Part shown: in pieces, positions 48,492 through 60,324 of the stretch | How the letters are laid out: each line of letters starts with the position of its first letter | How positions within the stretch are numbered: position 1 is the first letter of the stretch | Source of the DNA: Pseudomonadota bacterium | GTDB taxonomy: Bacteria; Desulfobacterota; Desulfobulbia; Desulfobulbales; SURF-16 | Reading direction: 5' to 3' | NCBI GenBank assembly: GCA_018816555.1 | Contig: JAHIVT010000032.1 | Span: 18,155-82,154, forward strand | DNA: 64,000 bases | Made by a program: the position numbers and the translations under genes | Notes under the pieces: model-generated | Told to the model about the DNA's origin: nothing | The model's database searches: none | Seen by the model: only the letters and a program-made list of their open reading frames with translations

Positions 48492-48878
48492 TTAGTTAGC
48501 TGCTTCACCTTCTATGGTCTGCTGATAATTAACCAGCTCGAGAATCGCCATGGGAGCTGCATCACCATTTCGGTTGCCGGTCTGGATTATTCTGGTGTAC
48601 CCGCCTTGACGGTCCTGATATTCAGCTCTCAGCTTATCAAAGAGCTTAGCAACAACCTTTGAATCGCGGATAAAAGCAAGTGCCTGCCTGCGGGCATGCA
48701 GATCACCACGCTTGGCAAGCGTAATCATTTTATCAGCAACCTTACGTACTTCTTTTGCTTTAGGTGTTGTTGTTACGATGCGTTCATGTTCGAGTAAGGA
48801 AGTAACCATGTTGCGAACCATTGCCAGTCTATGGGGAGTGGTTCTACCGAGTCTTCTTCCTGATTTCCGATGCCTCAT
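48492..48878 (-). CDS. rplQ: 50S ribosomal protein L17
   Basis: [37 protein letters not shown]. Confidence 0.98.
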   Translation of the reverse strand: MRHRKSGRRLGRTTPHRLAMVRNMVTSLLEHERIVTTTPKAKEVRKVADKMITLAKRGDLHARRQALAFIRDSKVVAKLFDKLRAEYQDRQGGYTRIIQTGNRNGDAAPMAILELVNYQQTIEGEAAN

Positions 48879-48890
48879 TGCAATACCTCT

Positions 48891-49952
48891 TTATTCATCC
48901 TGATCATCTACAGAAGAAGATGATGCAGGGGGTTCCCATTTGTCTATCTTCATGCCGAGAGAAAGGTCCATTTGTTGCAGAAGCTGCTTGATTTCATTTA
49001 AGGACTTACGCCCAAAATTCTTCGTCTTAAGCATTTCAGCTTCTGTTTTTTGAACAAGTTCGCCGATATAGGTAATCTGTGCATTACGTAAACAATTTGC
49101 AGATCTTACGGAAAGTTCCAGATCTTCCACACTCTTTGAGAGATTGGGATTAATTGATTTTACTTCTCTCACATCAGATTTTTCTTCTTCAGCCTGTTCA
49201 ATCTGATCTTCATTGAAATTAATAAAGACAGCCATCTGTTCTTTAAGAATTTTTGCAGCATAGGCCAGAGCATCTTCCGATTTTACACTACCGTCGGTAT
49301 GAATTTCCATGGTCAGCTTGTCATAATCGGTACGTTGGCCAACACGCGCCTGGCTGACAAGGGTTTTTACTTTCTTAATCGGAGTAAAAATTGCATCAAT
49401 CGGTATGACACCGACACTCTGCTCTTCGGTCTTGTTTTTTTCGGCAGGAGAATAACCTTTTCCCCATTTTACCTCTAATTCGGCGATAAAATGCCCATCA
49501 CCTGTAATGGTGCAGATATGTTTTTCAGGATTCATTACCTCAACAACATTACCGTTAATAATGTCGGCTGCGGTTACAGTCCCTTTTTCACGTTTTTCTA
49601 TTCTTACGGTGACCGAATTATCAGAATTAAGCTTTAGCCGTACCTCTTTCAAATTAAGAATAATCTCTGTCACGTCTTCCAGTATTCCGGGAAGAGTGGA
49701 AAATTCATGCAGAGCACCATCAATTTTTACAGAGGTAATGGCCGCTCCTTGTATAGAGGATAATAATATACGTCGCAATCCATTGCCAATGGTTGTCGCA
49801 AAACCTCTTTCCAGGGGCTGGCAGACAAATTTCCCGTAATTTTCACTATGGGATTCATGATCTACTTCCAAAGGATTTGGATTAATCAGATCATGCCAAT
49901 TGCGATAAAAAGGAGTCGTTTCCTGTGTCAAGATTTCCTCATTTGCCATCAT
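48891..49952 (-). CDS. rpoA: RNA polymerase alpha subunit
   Basis: [33 protein letters not shown]-terminal domain [11 protein letters not shown]. Confidence 0.98.
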   Translation of the reverse strand: MMANEEILTQETTPFYRNWHDLINPNPLEVDHESHSENYGKFVCQPLERGFATTIGNGLRRILLSSIQGAAITSVKIDGALHEFSTLPGILEDVTEIILNLKEVRLKLNSDNSVTVRIEKREKGTVTAADIINGNVVEVMNPEKHICTITGDGHFIAELEVKWGKGYSPAEKNKTEEQSVGVIPIDAIFTPIKKVKTLVSQARVGQRTDYDKLTMEIHTDGSVKSEDALAYAAKILKEQMAVFINFNEDQIEQAEEEKSDVREVKSINPNLSKSVEDLELSVRSANCLRNAQITYIGELVQKTEAEMLKTKNFGRKSLNEIKQLLQQMDLSLGMKIDKWEPPASSSSVDDQDE

Positions 49953-49996
49953 ATTTCTCTTGCTGTAAGTTCCAAATAATACAGTTTAATCAACTA

Positions 49997-50626
49997 TTAT
50001 TTAGAATAAAGTTCAACAATCAGCTGTTCCTGAATCGGCATCGTGATTTCCTGACGATCTGGGAGCGCTTTCACCTTACCAGTGTAATTTTTCTGATCCA
50101 GTTCAAGCCAGTTAGGTACGCCACGTCTTGCAACTGCTTCAAGACTATCGTTAATTGTTTCTATCTTGCGGCTTTTTTCACGGATAGAAATCACATCATT
50201 TACAGAAATAAGAAATGAAGGGATATTTACGGTTTTACTATTAACTTGTATATGATTATGCTTAACCAATTGCCGAGCCTGTGTGCGTGAAGATGCATAA
50301 CCAAGCCTGAAAATGGCATTATCCAGACGTCTCTCAAGATATACCAGAAGGTTCTCGCCAGTCACACCTTTTGCGCGTTCAGCCATTACAAAATATCTTT
50401 TGAATTGACCTTCGAGCATTCCATAAATACGGCGAACTTTCTGTTTCTCCCTTAACTGAATGGAGTAATCAGATACTTTTCTCATTCTTGCTTGTCCATG
50501 CTGTCCTGGTGGAAAAGCTCTTTTTTCGAACGCACATTTATCAGAATAACACCTGTCTCCTTTCAGAAACAGCTTTAATTTTTCTCTCCGGCATTGCCGG
50601 CACACAGCACCTCTATATCTGGCCAA
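49997..50626 (-). CDS. rpsD: 30S ribosomal protein S4
   Basis: [27 protein letters not shown]4 domain. Confidence 0.98.
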   Translation of the reverse strand: MARYRGAVCRQCRREKLKLFLKGDRCYSDKCAFEKRAFPPGQHGQARMRKVSDYSIQLREKQKVRRIYGMLEGQFKRYFVMAERAKGVTGENLLVYLERRLDNAIFRLGYASSRTQARQLVKHNHIQVNSKTVNIPSFLISVNDVISIREKSRKIETINDSLEAVARRGVPNWLELDQKNYTGKVKALPDRQEITMPIQEQLIVELYSK

Positions 50627-50684
50627 TTTTTACCTCCGTTATTACCGTTCAATAACGTTGCACGCAATATTATATTAAAATGAA

Positions 50685-51074
50685 TTAAACTCTACGTCTC
50701 TTTGGAGGTTTGCATCCATTGTGTGGCACAGGTGTGACATCACAGATCCTGCTTACTTCAAACCCCACAACCTGTAGTGCCCGTATTGCAGCCTCACGGC
50801 CCGGTCCCGGACCCGTAACATTAATTTCAACCTTACGCATACCATGATCCATAGCTACCTTAGCGGCAGTCTCAACCGCATTCTGAGCAGCAAAGGGAGT
50901 ACTCTTTCTTGAACCCTTAAATCCGAGAACACCTGAACTTGACCATGAAATAACATTACCCTGTTTATCGGTAATGGAAATCAATGTATTATTGAATGTG
51001 GATTTGATATGCGCAATACCTTCAGGCACATTCTTCTTTTCTTTACGTTTTGTCTTCTTTTTCGGACTGGCCAT
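50685..51074 (-). CDS. rpsK: 30S ribosomal protein S11
   Basis: [31 protein letters not shown]. Confidence 0.98.
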   Translation of the reverse strand: MASPKKKTKRKEKKNVPEGIAHIKSTFNNTLISITDKQGNVISWSSSGVLGFKGSRKSTPFAAQNAVETAAKVAMDHGMRKVEINVTGPGPGREAAIRALQVVGFEVSRICDVTPVPHNGCKPPKRRRV

Positions 51075-51120
51075 TTATTTCTCCTGTTCAGGTCCGTTGA
51101 TATTCTCAATCTGAAAGATA

Positions 51121-51489
51121 TTATTTTTTCCGGGCACCGGCGGCACGACGTGGTCCTTTCCGTGTCCTGGCATTTGTTTTAGTCCGTTGTCCTCTACAGG
51201 GAAGCCCACGGCGATGTCGTATACCACGATAACAGCCCAGATCCATCAAACGCTTGATATCAAGGGCTACTTCACGCCTCCTGTCACCTTCAACAGAATA
51301 ACCCTCATCCAATATCTTTCTGATACGGACAGCGTCATCATCTGACAGTTCATCACTGTTAAATGTATATGACAATCCTAATTCATCAAGAATTTTTCGG
51401 GCGGTGGTACGGCCAATACCAAAAATATAGGTAAGGGCAATTTCCATATGCTTATTTTTGGGCAAATCAACGCCTGCTATGCGAGCCAA
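51121..51489 (-). CDS. rpsM: 30S ribosomal protein S13
   Basis: [26 protein letters not shown]. Confidence 0.98.
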   Translation of the reverse strand: MARIAGVDLPKNKHMEIALTYIFGIGRTTARKILDELGLSYTFNSDELSDDDAVRIRKILDEGYSVEGDRRREVALDIKRLMDLGCYRGIRHRRGLPCRGQRTKTNARTRKGPRRAAGARKK

Positions 51490-51515
51490 GGTCTACCTCC
51501 TCATTATATTTTCGA

Positions 51516-51629
51516 CTATCCTTGCCGTTGTTTATGCTTTTTAACCTTACAAGAGACCCGCACAACACCTTTGCGCTTGTAAACCTTGCAATCACTGCAT
51601 ATTTTTTTTACAGATGTACGCACTTTCAT
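51516..51629 (-). CDS. rpmJ: 50S ribosomal protein L36 (zinc-type)
   Basis: Manual translation [37 protein letters not shown]; missed by ORF track. Confidence 0.97.
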   Translation of the reverse strand: MKVRTSVKKICSDCKVYKRKGVVRVSCKVKKHKQRQG

Positions 51630-51631
51630 GA

Positions 51632-51877
51632 TTATTCCCTGCGGTTGTTTCTACTTTGACTTCTTGCCCTGAATGTTACCCTCCCCCGTGTCAAATCGTA
51701 GGGAGAGAGCTCTACTGTTACGCGATCTCCAGGCAAAATCTTTATAAAATGCATCCTCATCTTACCTGAAATATGAGCTAGGATCTTATGGCCATTATCA
51801 AGTTCAACACGAAACATAGCGTTGGGTAATGGTTCAACAATTGTCCCTTCTACGGTAATGGCCTCTTCCTTAGCCAT
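51632..51877 (-). CDS. infA: Translation initiation factor IF-1
   Basis: [31 protein letters not shown]. Confidence 0.97.
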   Translation of the reverse strand: MAKEEAITVEGTIVEPLPNAMFRVELDNGHKILAHISGKMRMHFIKILPGDRVTVELSPYDLTRGRVTFRARSQSRNNRRE

Positions 51878-52034
51878 AAAATTTTGCCTACCTCGCTAAT
51901 AATCAAACATAACTTTAAAAAAAATACTGCAAACAAAACAAACAAAAGCCCCGAAAGACTTTGCAGCGAAAAATGAATTTATTAATATAACCTATTTTAA
52001 TACAAATTTCCACTTTAATTATTATTTATTTGTT

Positions 52035-52796
52035 TTACAGCCCATGGCTTAAAATCAACGGCCCATTTTCCGTTACTGCAACGGAATGCTCAAAATGTGC
52101 AGATAGACTCTTATCATTGGTTACAACCGTCCACCCGTCACCTAATATCTTCACTTCATGAGAACCGGAATTAACCATGGGTTCGATGGCAATGACCATC
52201 CCGGCAAGTAATTTAGGTGATCTGCCGGCCCTCCTATAATTCGGGATCTCGGGGGGTTCATGAAGATGCTGACCTATGCCATGACCAACAAACTGGCGGA
52301 CAACAGAGTAACCTCTTTCCTCAACATAATCCTGCACTGCTTGGGAAATATCGGAAATTCTATTACCGACCTTTACCTGTTCAATGGCCTTATATAATGA
52401 CTCACGGGTAATTTTCAACAGATCTTCTGCCTGGTGATCAATACTGCCCACCGGTACGGTAATGGCAGCATCACCATAATAACCTTTATATTTCACCCCA
52501 AAATCAATACTGAGAATATCACCCTCTTGTAAAATGACCTTTCGAGAAGGGATACCATGCACAACCTGATCATTTATAGAAACACAAAGACTGCCGGGAA
52601 AACCCCGATAACCTTTAAATGCAGGAGTTGCATTATTTTTTCGCGCATATTTCTCAGCCAGCTGATCAAGTTGCAAGGTGGTGACACCTGGAGCAACATG
52701 TTCCTTAAGCATACACAATGTTTGTGCTACTATCTGGTTTGCTTCCTCCATGATTTCCAATTCAGAAGCGGACTTCAAAATGATCGACGAAGTCAT
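52035..52796 (-). CDS. map: Methionine aminopeptidase, type I
   Basis: FPGSLCVSINDQVVHGIPS; GHGIGQHLHEPPEIPNY. Confidence 0.97.
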   Translation of the reverse strand: MTSSIILKSASELEIMEEANQIVAQTLCMLKEHVAPGVTTLQLDQLAEKYARKNNATPAFKGYRGFPGSLCVSINDQVVHGIPSRKVILQEGDILSIDFGVKYKGYYGDAAITVPVGSIDHQAEDLLKITRESLYKAIEQVKVGNRISDISQAVQDYVEERGYSVVRQFVGHGIGQHLHEPPEIPNYRRAGRSPKLLAGMVIAIEPMVNSGSHEVKILGDGWTVVTNDKSLSAHFEHSVAVTENGPLILSHGL

Positions 52797-52811
52797 ACAG
52801 GAGATCCAGGT

Positions 52812-54122
52812 CTATCTTCTGCCCTTAATGCGACCGGATTTTAAAAATCCATCATAATTTCTCGAAATGGAATGGGATTCAATCTGCGACAACGTATCCA
52901 GAGCAACGCCGACAACAATCAGCAGTGCTGTTCCACCGAAATAAAATGGCACATTAAGTTTGTTAATCAAAAGGGTAGGCAATACACATACAAGGCTGAC
53001 GTAAATGGCGCCGATAACTGTAAGCCTGGTAATCACCTTATCAATAAACTCAGCTGTTTTCTTGCCTGGTCTTACACCAGGGACAAAACCGCCATGTTTT
53101 TTAAGATTCTCCGATACATCAATCGGATTAAAAGTAACTGCCGTATAAAAAAAGCAGAAAAATACTATCAATCCGACATAGAGCAGAGTGTGCAGAGGAC
53201 TGCCCCAAGCAAGTTTTGAAGTTATCTCCTGTACCCAGTCAATTTTTATAAATCCGCCTATTGTAGCCGGAAACATCATAATTGAAGAAGCAAAAATCGG
53301 AGGAATAACACCGGAGATATTAATCTTAAGCGGCAAGTGCGATCTCTGTCCACCATACATCTGCCTGCCGACCATTCGCTTGGCATATTGTATGGGTATG
53401 CGGCGCTGGGCTGTTTCAAAGAAAATAATGATTGATATGACAGCTGCCATCATGGCAATGAGAATCGGCAGAAATATTACAGTAATTTCACCGGATCCCA
53501 CCATTTTAAAGGTGTTAACGATGGCAGCAGGCATCCTTGCCACAATACCTGCAAAAATGATCAGCGATATACCATTGCCGATGCCGCGTTCCGTCATCTG
53601 CTCACCAAGCCACATGATAAAGGCCGTACCGGACGTTAACGTCAGCATTGTCATGATGCGGAATTGCCAACCTGGATTAATGACAATCATTTCATTGCCA
53701 ACAGGCGCTACCATGCTCTCAAGACCGGTGCTGATCATCATGGACTGGATAAGACTGAGTCCAACAGTGGCATAGCGGGTATATTGCGTAATTTTTCTCC
53801 GACCGGCCTCACCTTCTTTTGATAATGCCTCAAGCTGTGGTACGACAACGGTCAAGAGCTGGAAAATAATGGAAGCACTGATATAAGGCATGATTCCAAG
53901 GGCAAAAATAGAAAAATTTTCTAATGCACCACCTGAGAACATATTGAACATGCCAAACAGTGTACTGGCGTTTTTTTCAAAAAAAGAGGCAAGGGCCTCT
54001 CCGTTGATACCGGGAGTAGGAATCTGCACTCCGGCTCGGTAAACGGCAAGCATCAACAGGGTAAATGTAATGCGCCTCCTCAAGTCGGGAGTATTTGCAA
54101 CGCTTTGCAGGGCACCGGCCAT
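52812..54122 (-). CDS. secY: Preprotein translocase subunit SecY
   Basis: FTLLMLAVYRAGVQIPTPGI; GIGNGISLIIFAGI. Confidence 0.98.
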   Translation of the reverse strand: MAGALQSVANTPDLRRRITFTLLMLAVYRAGVQIPTPGINGEALASFFEKNASTLFGMFNMFSGGALENFSIFALGIMPYISASIIFQLLTVVVPQLEALSKEGEAGRRKITQYTRYATVGLSLIQSMMISTGLESMVAPVGNEMIVINPGWQFRIMTMLTLTSGTAFIMWLGEQMTERGIGNGISLIIFAGIVARMPAAIVNTFKMVGSGEITVIFLPILIAMMAAVISIIIFFETAQRRIPIQYAKRMVGRQMYGGQRSHLPLKINISGVIPPIFASSIMMFPATIGGFIKIDWVQEITSKLAWGSPLHTLLYVGLIVFFCFFYTAVTFNPIDVSENLKKHGGFVPGVRPGKKTAEFIDKVITRLTVIGAIYVSLVCVLPTLLINKLNVPFYFGGTALLIVVGVALDTLSQIESHSISRNYDGFLKSGRIKGRR

Positions 54123-54134
54123 TATAATCCTCTT

Positions 54135-54575
54135 TTATTCCTCGATTGTACCGCCGGCACTTTCAATCTTTTTGCGAGCGCTCTCACTGACCTTGTCAAC
54201 GACAACAGTGAATTTTTTAGTCAGATCGCCTTCACCGAGGATCTTGATAAAGTTATCCTTGGCACGGATAAGACCGGCAGCAACCAATGCCTGACGATCA
54301 ACTTTGCTGCCTGCTTCCAGTTTGTCGAGATCCTTCACGTTGACAACTGCAAATTCCTTGCGGAAAATATTATTGAATCCACGTTTCGGCAAGCGTCTCT
54401 GCAGGGGCATCTGTCCACCCTCAAAACCACGCTTTACACCACTGCCGGAGCGAGCCTTAAACCCTTTATGACCACGACCTGATGTTTTACCATGTCCGCT
54501 TCCAGGACCGCGGCCCAAACGTTTTCTCTGTTTGGTTGAACCTTTCTGTGGGGATAAGTTTGATAAAGACAACAT
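54135..54575 (-). CDS. rplO: 50S ribosomal protein L15
   Basis: KRLGRGPGSGHGKTSGRGHKG. Confidence 0.98.
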   Translation of the reverse strand: MLSLSNLSPQKGSTKQRKRLGRGPGSGHGKTSGRGHKGFKARSGSGVKRGFEGGQMPLQRRLPKRGFNNIFRKEFAVVNVKDLDKLEAGSKVDRQALVAAGLIRAKDNFIKILGEGDLTKKFTVVVDKVSESARKKIESAGGTIEE

Positions 54576-54763
54576 TATATTTCCTCCACTTCAACAAGAT
54601 GTTGTACCTTGCTCACCATACCTCGAATCTCAGGGGTGTCTTTACGAACAATGGTTTTGTTCGTTTTGGTGAGACCAAGACCCGTGGCAGTGTCACGCAC
54701 TTTTTTGGTGCTGCCGATCACGCTCTTTTTCAAAGTTATTTTAAGCTCATTTGCCATGACCAT
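54575..54763 (-). CDS. rpmD: 50S ribosomal protein L30
   Basis: LKITLKKSVIGSTKKVRDTATGLGL. Confidence 0.96.
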   Translation of the reverse strand: MVMANELKITLKKSVIGSTKKVRDTATGLGLTKTNKTIVRKDTPEIRGMVSKVQHLVEVEEI

Positions 54764-54864
54764 ACCTATGGATAACTAATCGCATTTACAAATACGGATA
54801 TAAATTATGCGGGATTTAACAAAGTAGGAACATTTGCCCAGAAGATACAGCAAATGAAACTAGC

Positions 54865-55371
54865 CTATGAAAGCATATCCTCAACTGCCAACCCACGTTG
54901 TTTTGCTACCTTCTCAACACTACGCAAATTCCTCAAGCCGTCAAGAGTCGCCTTGACAAGATTATGCGGATTATGCGATCCTAGACATTTGGTGAGAATA
55001 TTCTGCACACCAGCGGCCTCAAGAACAGCTCTGACCGCACCACCGGCAATTACACCCGTACCGGCTGATGCAGGCTTGAGCATTACCTTGCCGGCACCAA
55101 ATCTGCCATTTATCTCGTGGGGAATGCTGATTTCATTAATGGCCACGGGTTTCATATCTTTACGTGCCTTCTCGACACCTTTTCGTATGGCCTCAGGCAC
55201 CTGATTCGCTTTACCGAGCCCATAACCAACACTGCCTTTGCCATCGCCTACAACAACAATTGCACTAAAGCTGAAACGACGTCCACCTTTAACAACCTTA
55301 GCTACCCTGTTGATGTATACTATTTTTTCAATAAGCTGATCATCAATCTTATCGCTTTTAAAATCGGCCAA
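54865..55371 (-). CDS. rpsE: 30S ribosomal protein S5
   Basis: [38 protein letters not shown]. Confidence 0.98.
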   Translation of the reverse strand: MADFKSDKIDDQLIEKIVYINRVAKVVKGGRRFSFSAIVVVGDGKGSVGYGLGKANQVPEAIRKGVEKARKDMKPVAINEISIPHEINGRFGAGKVMLKPASAGTGVIAGGAVRAVLEAAGVQNILTKCLGSHNPHNLVKATLDGLRNLRSVEKVAKQRGLAVEDMLS

Positions 55372-55428
55372 CTTACACCCCCAACAATTGCATATAATTA
55401 GAATGATTCATGCTTGAATATAAATTCA

Positions 55429-55794
55429 TTAAAATTCAAGTCCACCTTCACGCGCACCATCGGATAAAGCCTTGACACGTCCATGATAGATGTATCCACC
55501 CCGGTCAAATACGACTTTATTGATGCCCTTTTCGATTGCTTTTTTTGCCAGAAGCATTCCGACCTGATGAGCGGTTGAAATTTTTCCTTTTTCATCTACA
55601 GGTGCGTATGACTTGTCTACTGTTGACATGGAACACATGGTGTGTCCTGCAACATCATCAATCACCTGGGCATAAATATGTTTGGAACTTTTAAAAACAC
55701 GCAGGCGTGGTCTTTCAGCAGTACCTAAAATCTTTTTTCTAATTCTTCTGATACGCTTTTCACGTGCAACAGTCTTCTGATTTGTTCTCGCCAT
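55429..55794 (-). CDS. rplR: 50S ribosomal protein L18
   Basis: [46 protein letters not shown]. Confidence 0.98.
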   Translation of the reverse strand: MARTNQKTVAREKRIRRIRKKILGTAERPRLRVFKSSKHIYAQVIDDVAGHTMCSMSTVDKSYAPVDEKGKISTAHQVGMLLAKKAIEKGINKVVFDRGGYIYHGRVKALSDGAREGGLEF

Positions 55795-55829
55795 TGTTTT
55801 AACCTAAATAAAATTCAAAAGTTACTCTG

Positions 55830-56366
55830 TTACTTCGATGCTGACTTACCAGCCTTGCGGACAATATGCTCACCTTCATATCTGATTCCCTTGCCCTTAT
55901 AGGGTTCCGGCTTTCTGATATCACGAATTTTAGCAGCGGTCTGTCCAAGAAGTTCTTTGTCAATGCCCTCAAGGGTAATGGTTGTCTTCTCAACCTTGCC
56001 AGTCACACCATCCGGGAGGATGTATATAACCGGATTGGAGTAGCCGACATTGAGAGTCAATTCGCTTTTTTGCAGGTCAGCCTTATAGCCGACACCTTCA
56101 ATAACAAGTTTCTTGATGAACATTTTTTCTGTGCCGAGAATCATGTTATTGACAAGGGTTCGGGTTAAACCGCTCAAAGCTTGTGTTCTTTTGCTATTAT
56201 CCAAGCATGTTACTGTAATGATACCATCGGCCTGAACAAGACTGATCTCTGGCCGTATATTTCGTTCCAAAGTTCCCTTGGGTCCGGTAACCTTTACATG
56301 TGTACCATTAATATCAACTTTAACCCCAGCTGGTACCGGTATGGGTTGCTTGCCAATCCTTGACAT
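55830..56366 (-). CDS. rplF: 50S ribosomal protein L6
   Basis: MSRIGKQPIPVPAGV; PEPYKGKGIRYEGE. Confidence 0.98.
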   Translation of the reverse strand: MSRIGKQPIPVPAGVKVDINGTHVKVTGPKGTLERNIRPEISLVQADGIITVTCLDNSKRTQALSGLTRTLVNNMILGTEKMFIKKLVIEGVGYKADLQKSELTLNVGYSNPVIYILPDGVTGKVEKTTITLEGIDKELLGQTAAKIRDIRKPEPYKGKGIRYEGEHIVRKAGKSASK

Positions 56367-56455
56367 TGGTCATCTCCACTCTATCTTACAAACTTCATAT
56401 TCACGTAATTAACAAACGGTCGACATCATTGAAGACCGCCCGATCAACTAAAATT

Positions 56456-56854
56456 TTACCAGACAGTACAGAGCAACTCTCCGCCAATACCTTTCTGACG
56501 AGCTTCTCTGTCTGTAAAAATACCGCTTGAAGTAGATATAATAGCTATTCCAAGCCCACTCATAACCTTAGGTATATCACCGGATTTAACATAAACCCGA
56601 CAACCTGGTTTACTCACCCGCTTCAAACCGGAAATCACGGGATTTCTGTTTTGGTCGTATTTCAAGGATATTTTCAGAACGCCTTGCAAGTTATCTTTAA
56701 TAACCTGATAATCGCTGATATAGCCTTCTTTCTTCAAGATCTCCGCCACACCACTTCGCAATTTAGAATGCGGCATCTCAAGAGTTTCAAGCTTTACCAT
56801 TCTGGCATTTCGGATTCTGGTCAGCATATCTGCCAGAGGATCACTTATAGACAT
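56456..56854 (-). CDS. rpsH: 30S ribosomal protein S8
   Basis: MSISDPLADMLTRIRNARMVK; STSSGIFTDREARQKGIGGELLCTVW. Confidence 0.98.
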   Translation of the reverse strand: MSISDPLADMLTRIRNARMVKLETLEMPHSKLRSGVAEILKKEGYISDYQVIKDNLQGVLKISLKYDQNRNPVISGLKRVSKPGCRVYVKSGDIPKVMSGLGIAIISTSSGIFTDREARQKGIGGELLCTVW

Positions 56855-56899
56855 GTATCTACTCCTTTTGCAGTCAATCAAAAATGACAATAAGAGCTC

Positions 56900-57085
56900 T
56901 TACCAGCTCGATTTTGTCACGCCGGTTATTTCACCGCGGGAAGCAAGGGATCTGAAACAAATCCTGCACACACCAAATTTACGGATAAATGCCCGTGGTC
57001 TCCCACAAAGTGGACAGCGATTATAAGCGCGCACACCGAATTTCGGTTTGCGCTCACTTTTTGCTATTAAAGATTTCTTAGCCAA
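56900..57085 (-). CDS. rpsN: 30S ribosomal protein S14 type Z
   Basis: 61 aa, [22 protein letters not shown]. Confidence 0.97.
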   Translation of the reverse strand: MAKKSLIAKSERKPKFGVRAYNRCPLCGRPRAFIRKFGVCRICFRSLASRGEITGVTKSSW

Positions 57086-57105
57086 CCTCTTCCTCCTGAA
57101 CAGTG

Positions 57106-57645
57106 CTATTTATGGAAAGGCATACCCAGCGCAGTTAAAAGAAAACGCCCTTCTTCATCAGTCTTTGCATTGGTTGCAATTGTTATATTAAAACCTTTGA
57201 TTTTATCTATTTTGTCATAATCGATCTCAGGGAAAATAATATGCTCTTTAACGCCGAAAGAGAAATTGCCACGGCCGTCAAAGCCACCGGCTTTCACGCC
57301 TCTGAAATCGCGCACCCTGGGAAGAGCGATATGTACAAGTTTACTCAAAAAATTATACATTTTATCTTTGCGGAGAGTAACCTTGCATCCGATGGGCATG
57401 CCTTCCCTGAGCTTAAATGTAGCAATGGATTTTTTGGCCTTGGTGATGACAGCCTTCTGGCCTGCTATAAGGGTCAGTTCATTTGCCGCCCCTTCAACAA
57501 TCTTGGGGTTTTGTACCGCTTCGCCAAGGCCCATGTTAAGAACGACCTTCTCAATCTTGGGCACTTCCATAATATTTTTATAGCCAAACTCTTTAACGAG
57601 CATGGGTATACATTCTTTTTCGTAATATTCTTGTAAACTTAGCAT
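57106..57645 (-). CDS. rplE: 50S ribosomal protein L5
   Basis: [21 protein letters not shown]. Confidence 0.98.
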   Translation of the reverse strand: MLSLQEYYEKECIPMLVKEFGYKNIMEVPKIEKVVLNMGLGEAVQNPKIVEGAANELTLIAGQKAVITKAKKSIATFKLREGMPIGCKVTLRKDKMYNFLSKLVHIALPRVRDFRGVKAGGFDGRGNFSFGVKEHIIFPEIDYDKIDKIKGFNITIATNAKTDEEGRFLLTALGMPFHK

Positions 57646-57671
57646 TATAGCCTCCAATAAACCAAAAGCAG

Positions 57672-58010
57672 TTACGCGCGAGCCTCTATTGATTCACCAC
57701 ATTTCTTGCAAACGCGGACCTTTGTTCCATCTTCCAGACGTGAAATTTTAACTCGCACGGCTTTTGCACACTTGGAACAAATCAGCATCAGATTGGAAAC
57801 ATGCATGGCTGCTTCCATCTCAATAATACCGCCCTGCTGGTTTTGCATATTGGGTTTCATATGGCGTTTGATCATGTTGATTTTTTCAACTTTTGCCTTA
57901 TCAGAGTCAGGATACACTTTAGTTATTTTGCCTACGCGGCCTTTATCCTTACCGGCAACGACCTCAACCTTATCATTGAGTTTCAGATAATTTTTCCCTG
58001 CACCCATCAC
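57672..58010 (-). CDS. rplX: 50S ribosomal protein L24
   Basis: [40 protein letters not shown]. Confidence 0.97.
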   Translation of the reverse strand: MMGAGKNYLKLNDKVEVVAGKDKGRVGKITKVYPDSDKAKVEKINMIKRHMKPNMQNQQGGIIEMEAAMHVSNLMLICSKCAKAVRVKISRLEDGTKVRVCKKCGESIEARA

Positions 58011-58086
58011 ACGAACCTCATATATATAAAATTTTCTATCACTTACAGCCTGTCGCTAAAACGTATGTCAAAAATATATCTGACAC

Positions 58087-58455
58087 TTAAAGTACTTCGG
58101 GAGCCAGTGATATTATTTTCATAAATCCTTTAAGTCGCAGCTCACGAGCAACAGGTCCAAAGATCCTGGTTCCTATTGGTTCGCCCGATGCGGCAAGAAG
58201 TACTGCCGAATTCTCATCAAAGCGAACAGAAGTATCATCTTTGCGTTTGATCTGCTTGACGGTGCGAACTATTACTGCACGAAGGACATCACCTTTTTTA
58301 ACCTTGGCATTAGGTATAGCCTCTTTGACTGTAACGACAATGACGTCTCCTACGCGGGCGTATCTTCTCCTGGTTCCTCCAAGCACACGGATACAAAGAA
58401 CTTTCTTTGCACCGGAGTTATCAGCAACATTGAGAACGGTTTCTGTCTGTATCAT
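58087..58455 (-). CDS. rplN: 50S ribosomal protein L14
   Basis: [27 protein letters not shown]. Confidence 0.98.
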   Translation of the reverse strand: MIQTETVLNVADNSGAKKVLCIRVLGGTRRRYARVGDVIVVTVKEAIPNAKVKKGDVLRAVIVRTVKQIKRKDDTSVRFDENSAVLLAASGEPIGTRIFGPVARELRLKGFMKIISLAPEVL

Positions 58456-58549
58456 ATCTTCACCAACTATTCACCTTGCAGCGAATATTATTGAGTAATA
58501 AAGTAGTTGCGGCTATTGCAATATTTAAACTGAAAAACCAGGAACCTCA

Positions 58550-58816
58550 TCAGACAATTGCTGCTTTTTCTACAATTTTGCGCAATCTCCAGCGTTTGCT
58601 TTTGCTCAAGGGACGACATTCTTCAATCATAACAAGATCGCCGATACTGCAGAGACTTTCCGGATCATCGGCCATATATTTCACTTGCCTGCGAATGTAC
58701 TTTCCATAAAGCTTATGGGGAATCAAACGTTCAGTGCGAATGACAATACTCTTGTCCATTTTGTCGCTTATCACAATGCCGATTCTAGTCTTTTTATGTG
58801 TTTTCTTTTCCACCAT
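58550..58816 (-). CDS. rpsQ: 30S ribosomal protein S17
   Basis: GIVISDKMDKSIVIRTERLIPHKLYGKYIRR. Confidence 0.97.
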   Translation of the reverse strand: MVEKKTHKKTRIGIVISDKMDKSIVIRTERLIPHKLYGKYIRRQVKYMADDPESLCSIGDLVMIEECRPLSKSKRWRLRKIVEKAAIV

Positions 58817-58868
58817 CTGTTTATCCCGCGATATATGAATGTTTTTGATTCACCATCGATCTTTGAAA

Positions 58869-59063
58869 TTAATTTGACTGAAGTTTTTCAGTGATTAACG
58901 TTTTTACTCTCGAAATTTGTCTGCGAAGATCTTTGAGCTTGGCAGTGTTCTCAAGTGGCCTTATACCATGCTGAAATTTTAATTTATTAAGCTCTTCAGC
59001 CAGATCTTTGGATTTGGTTCTCAGATCATCAACACTTAATTCACGGATTTCTTTGGCTTTCAT
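58869..59063 (-). CDS. rpmC: 50S ribosomal protein L29
   Basis: [32 protein letters not shown]. Confidence 0.97.
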   Translation of the reverse strand: MKAKEIRELSVDDLRTKSKDLAEELNKLKFQHGIRPLENTAKLKDLRRQISRVKTLITEKLQSN

Positions 59064-59476
59064 AAACTGCTCCTCTTCGAAATAACTTTGGTTGCAAAAG
59101 GAAGTTTATTGCCTGCGAGAGTCAACGCTTTGATAGCCAAACTTTCTTCAACTCCAGTCAGCTCATATAAAATCCGACCAGGTCTGACCGGTGCAACCCA
59201 GTACTCCGGGCTGCCCTTACCTTTACCCATCCTTGTTTCGGCAGGCTTTTTGGTAATAGGCTTGTCAGGAAAGATACGAATCCACATCTTGCCGCCACGC
59301 TTAACGGTTCTGTTAATGGCGATACGGGCTGCCTCGATCTGCTGAGCAGTCATATGACCGCACTGGACAGCTTTCAGCGCGAACTCACCAAAAACCAAAG
59401 ATGAACCGCGCAGGGCAGTGCCTTTCATGCGGCCCTTCATTTGTTTTCTATGTTTAACTTTCTTTGGACTAAGCAT
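59060..59476 (-). CDS. rplP: 50S ribosomal protein L16
   Basis: [44 protein letters not shown]. Confidence 0.98.
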   Translation of the reverse strand: MLSPKKVKHRKQMKGRMKGTALRGSSLVFGEFALKAVQCGHMTAQQIEAARIAINRTVKRGGKMWIRIFPDKPITKKPAETRMGKGKGSPEYWVAPVRPGRILYELTGVEESLAIKALTLAGNKLPFATKVISKRSSL

Positions 59477-59540
59477 CGCTACGTTACCTTAATCAATATC
59501 AAGGATATCATTATGATATCTGCTTGGATTTACATTGAAT

Positions 59541-59569
59541 AAAATAAGGTGCCGCATGCACCTTATTTT
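59541..59569. terminator. 12-bp-stem hairpin with flanking A/T tracts between rpsC and rplP (function uncertain)
   Basis: aaaataaggtgc-cgcat-gcaccttatttt. Confidence 0.55.
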
Positions 59570-59590
59570 CGGAAACAGGCAAAATATCCT

Positions 59591-60244
59591 TTATTCACTG
59601 ACCTGTTCAGAGTCAGCAAGAACTTCGCCCTTAAAGATCCAAACTTTTACACCGATAATGCCATATGTAGTACTTGCTTCAGCAAAACCGTAATCTATAT
59701 CAGCCCGCAGTGTATGGAGGGGCACCCGACCTTCACGAGTCCACTCCCGGCGCGCCATTTCCGCACCGCCTAAACGACCGGAGCAGGCTATCTTAATACC
59801 TTTTGCGCCGAACTTCAAGGCGATATTAACCGCCTTTTTCATTGCCCGGCGAAATGCGATACGTCTTTCGAGTTGCAGGGCAACATTTTCGGCAACAAGC
59901 TGAGCATCAGCTTCAGGACGTCTTACCTCCTGAATGTCTACCACACACTGCCTGTTGGTCAGTTTATCGAGATCACTCTTCAGCGCCTCAATTTCTGTCC
60001 CCTTTTTGCCGATTACGATACCAGGCCTTGCTGTGTGGAGTTTCAGTTTCAGCTTTTCACCGGTGCGAGCAATATTAATTTTTGAAATGCCGGCATGATA
60101 AAGCCTCTTTTTCAAATACTTTCTGATCTTTTGATCTTCCAGTAAATATTTTGCATAATCACGGTCTGCATACCATGTTGATTCCCATGATCGCACAATA
60201 TTAAGGCGAAAACCTATTGGATTAACTTTCTGGCCCAAAACCAT
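59591..60244 (-). CDS. rpsC: 30S ribosomal protein S3
   Basis: [34 protein letters not shown]. Confidence 0.98.
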   Translation of the reverse strand: MVLGQKVNPIGFRLNIVRSWESTWYADRDYAKYLLEDQKIRKYLKKRLYHAGISKINIARTGEKLKLKLHTARPGIVIGKKGTEIEALKSDLDKLTNRQCVVDIQEVRRPEADAQLVAENVALQLERRIAFRRAMKKAVNIALKFGAKGIKIACSGRLGGAEMARREWTREGRVPLHTLRADIDYGFAEASTTYGIIGVKVWIFKGEVLADSEQVSE

Positions 60245-60324
60245 CCTCCATCACATAAGAATTATGTTTCATTCTACAACCAAAGTAAGGCTGATAAATG
60301 TATCAATCGCCAAAACTCAACAAA

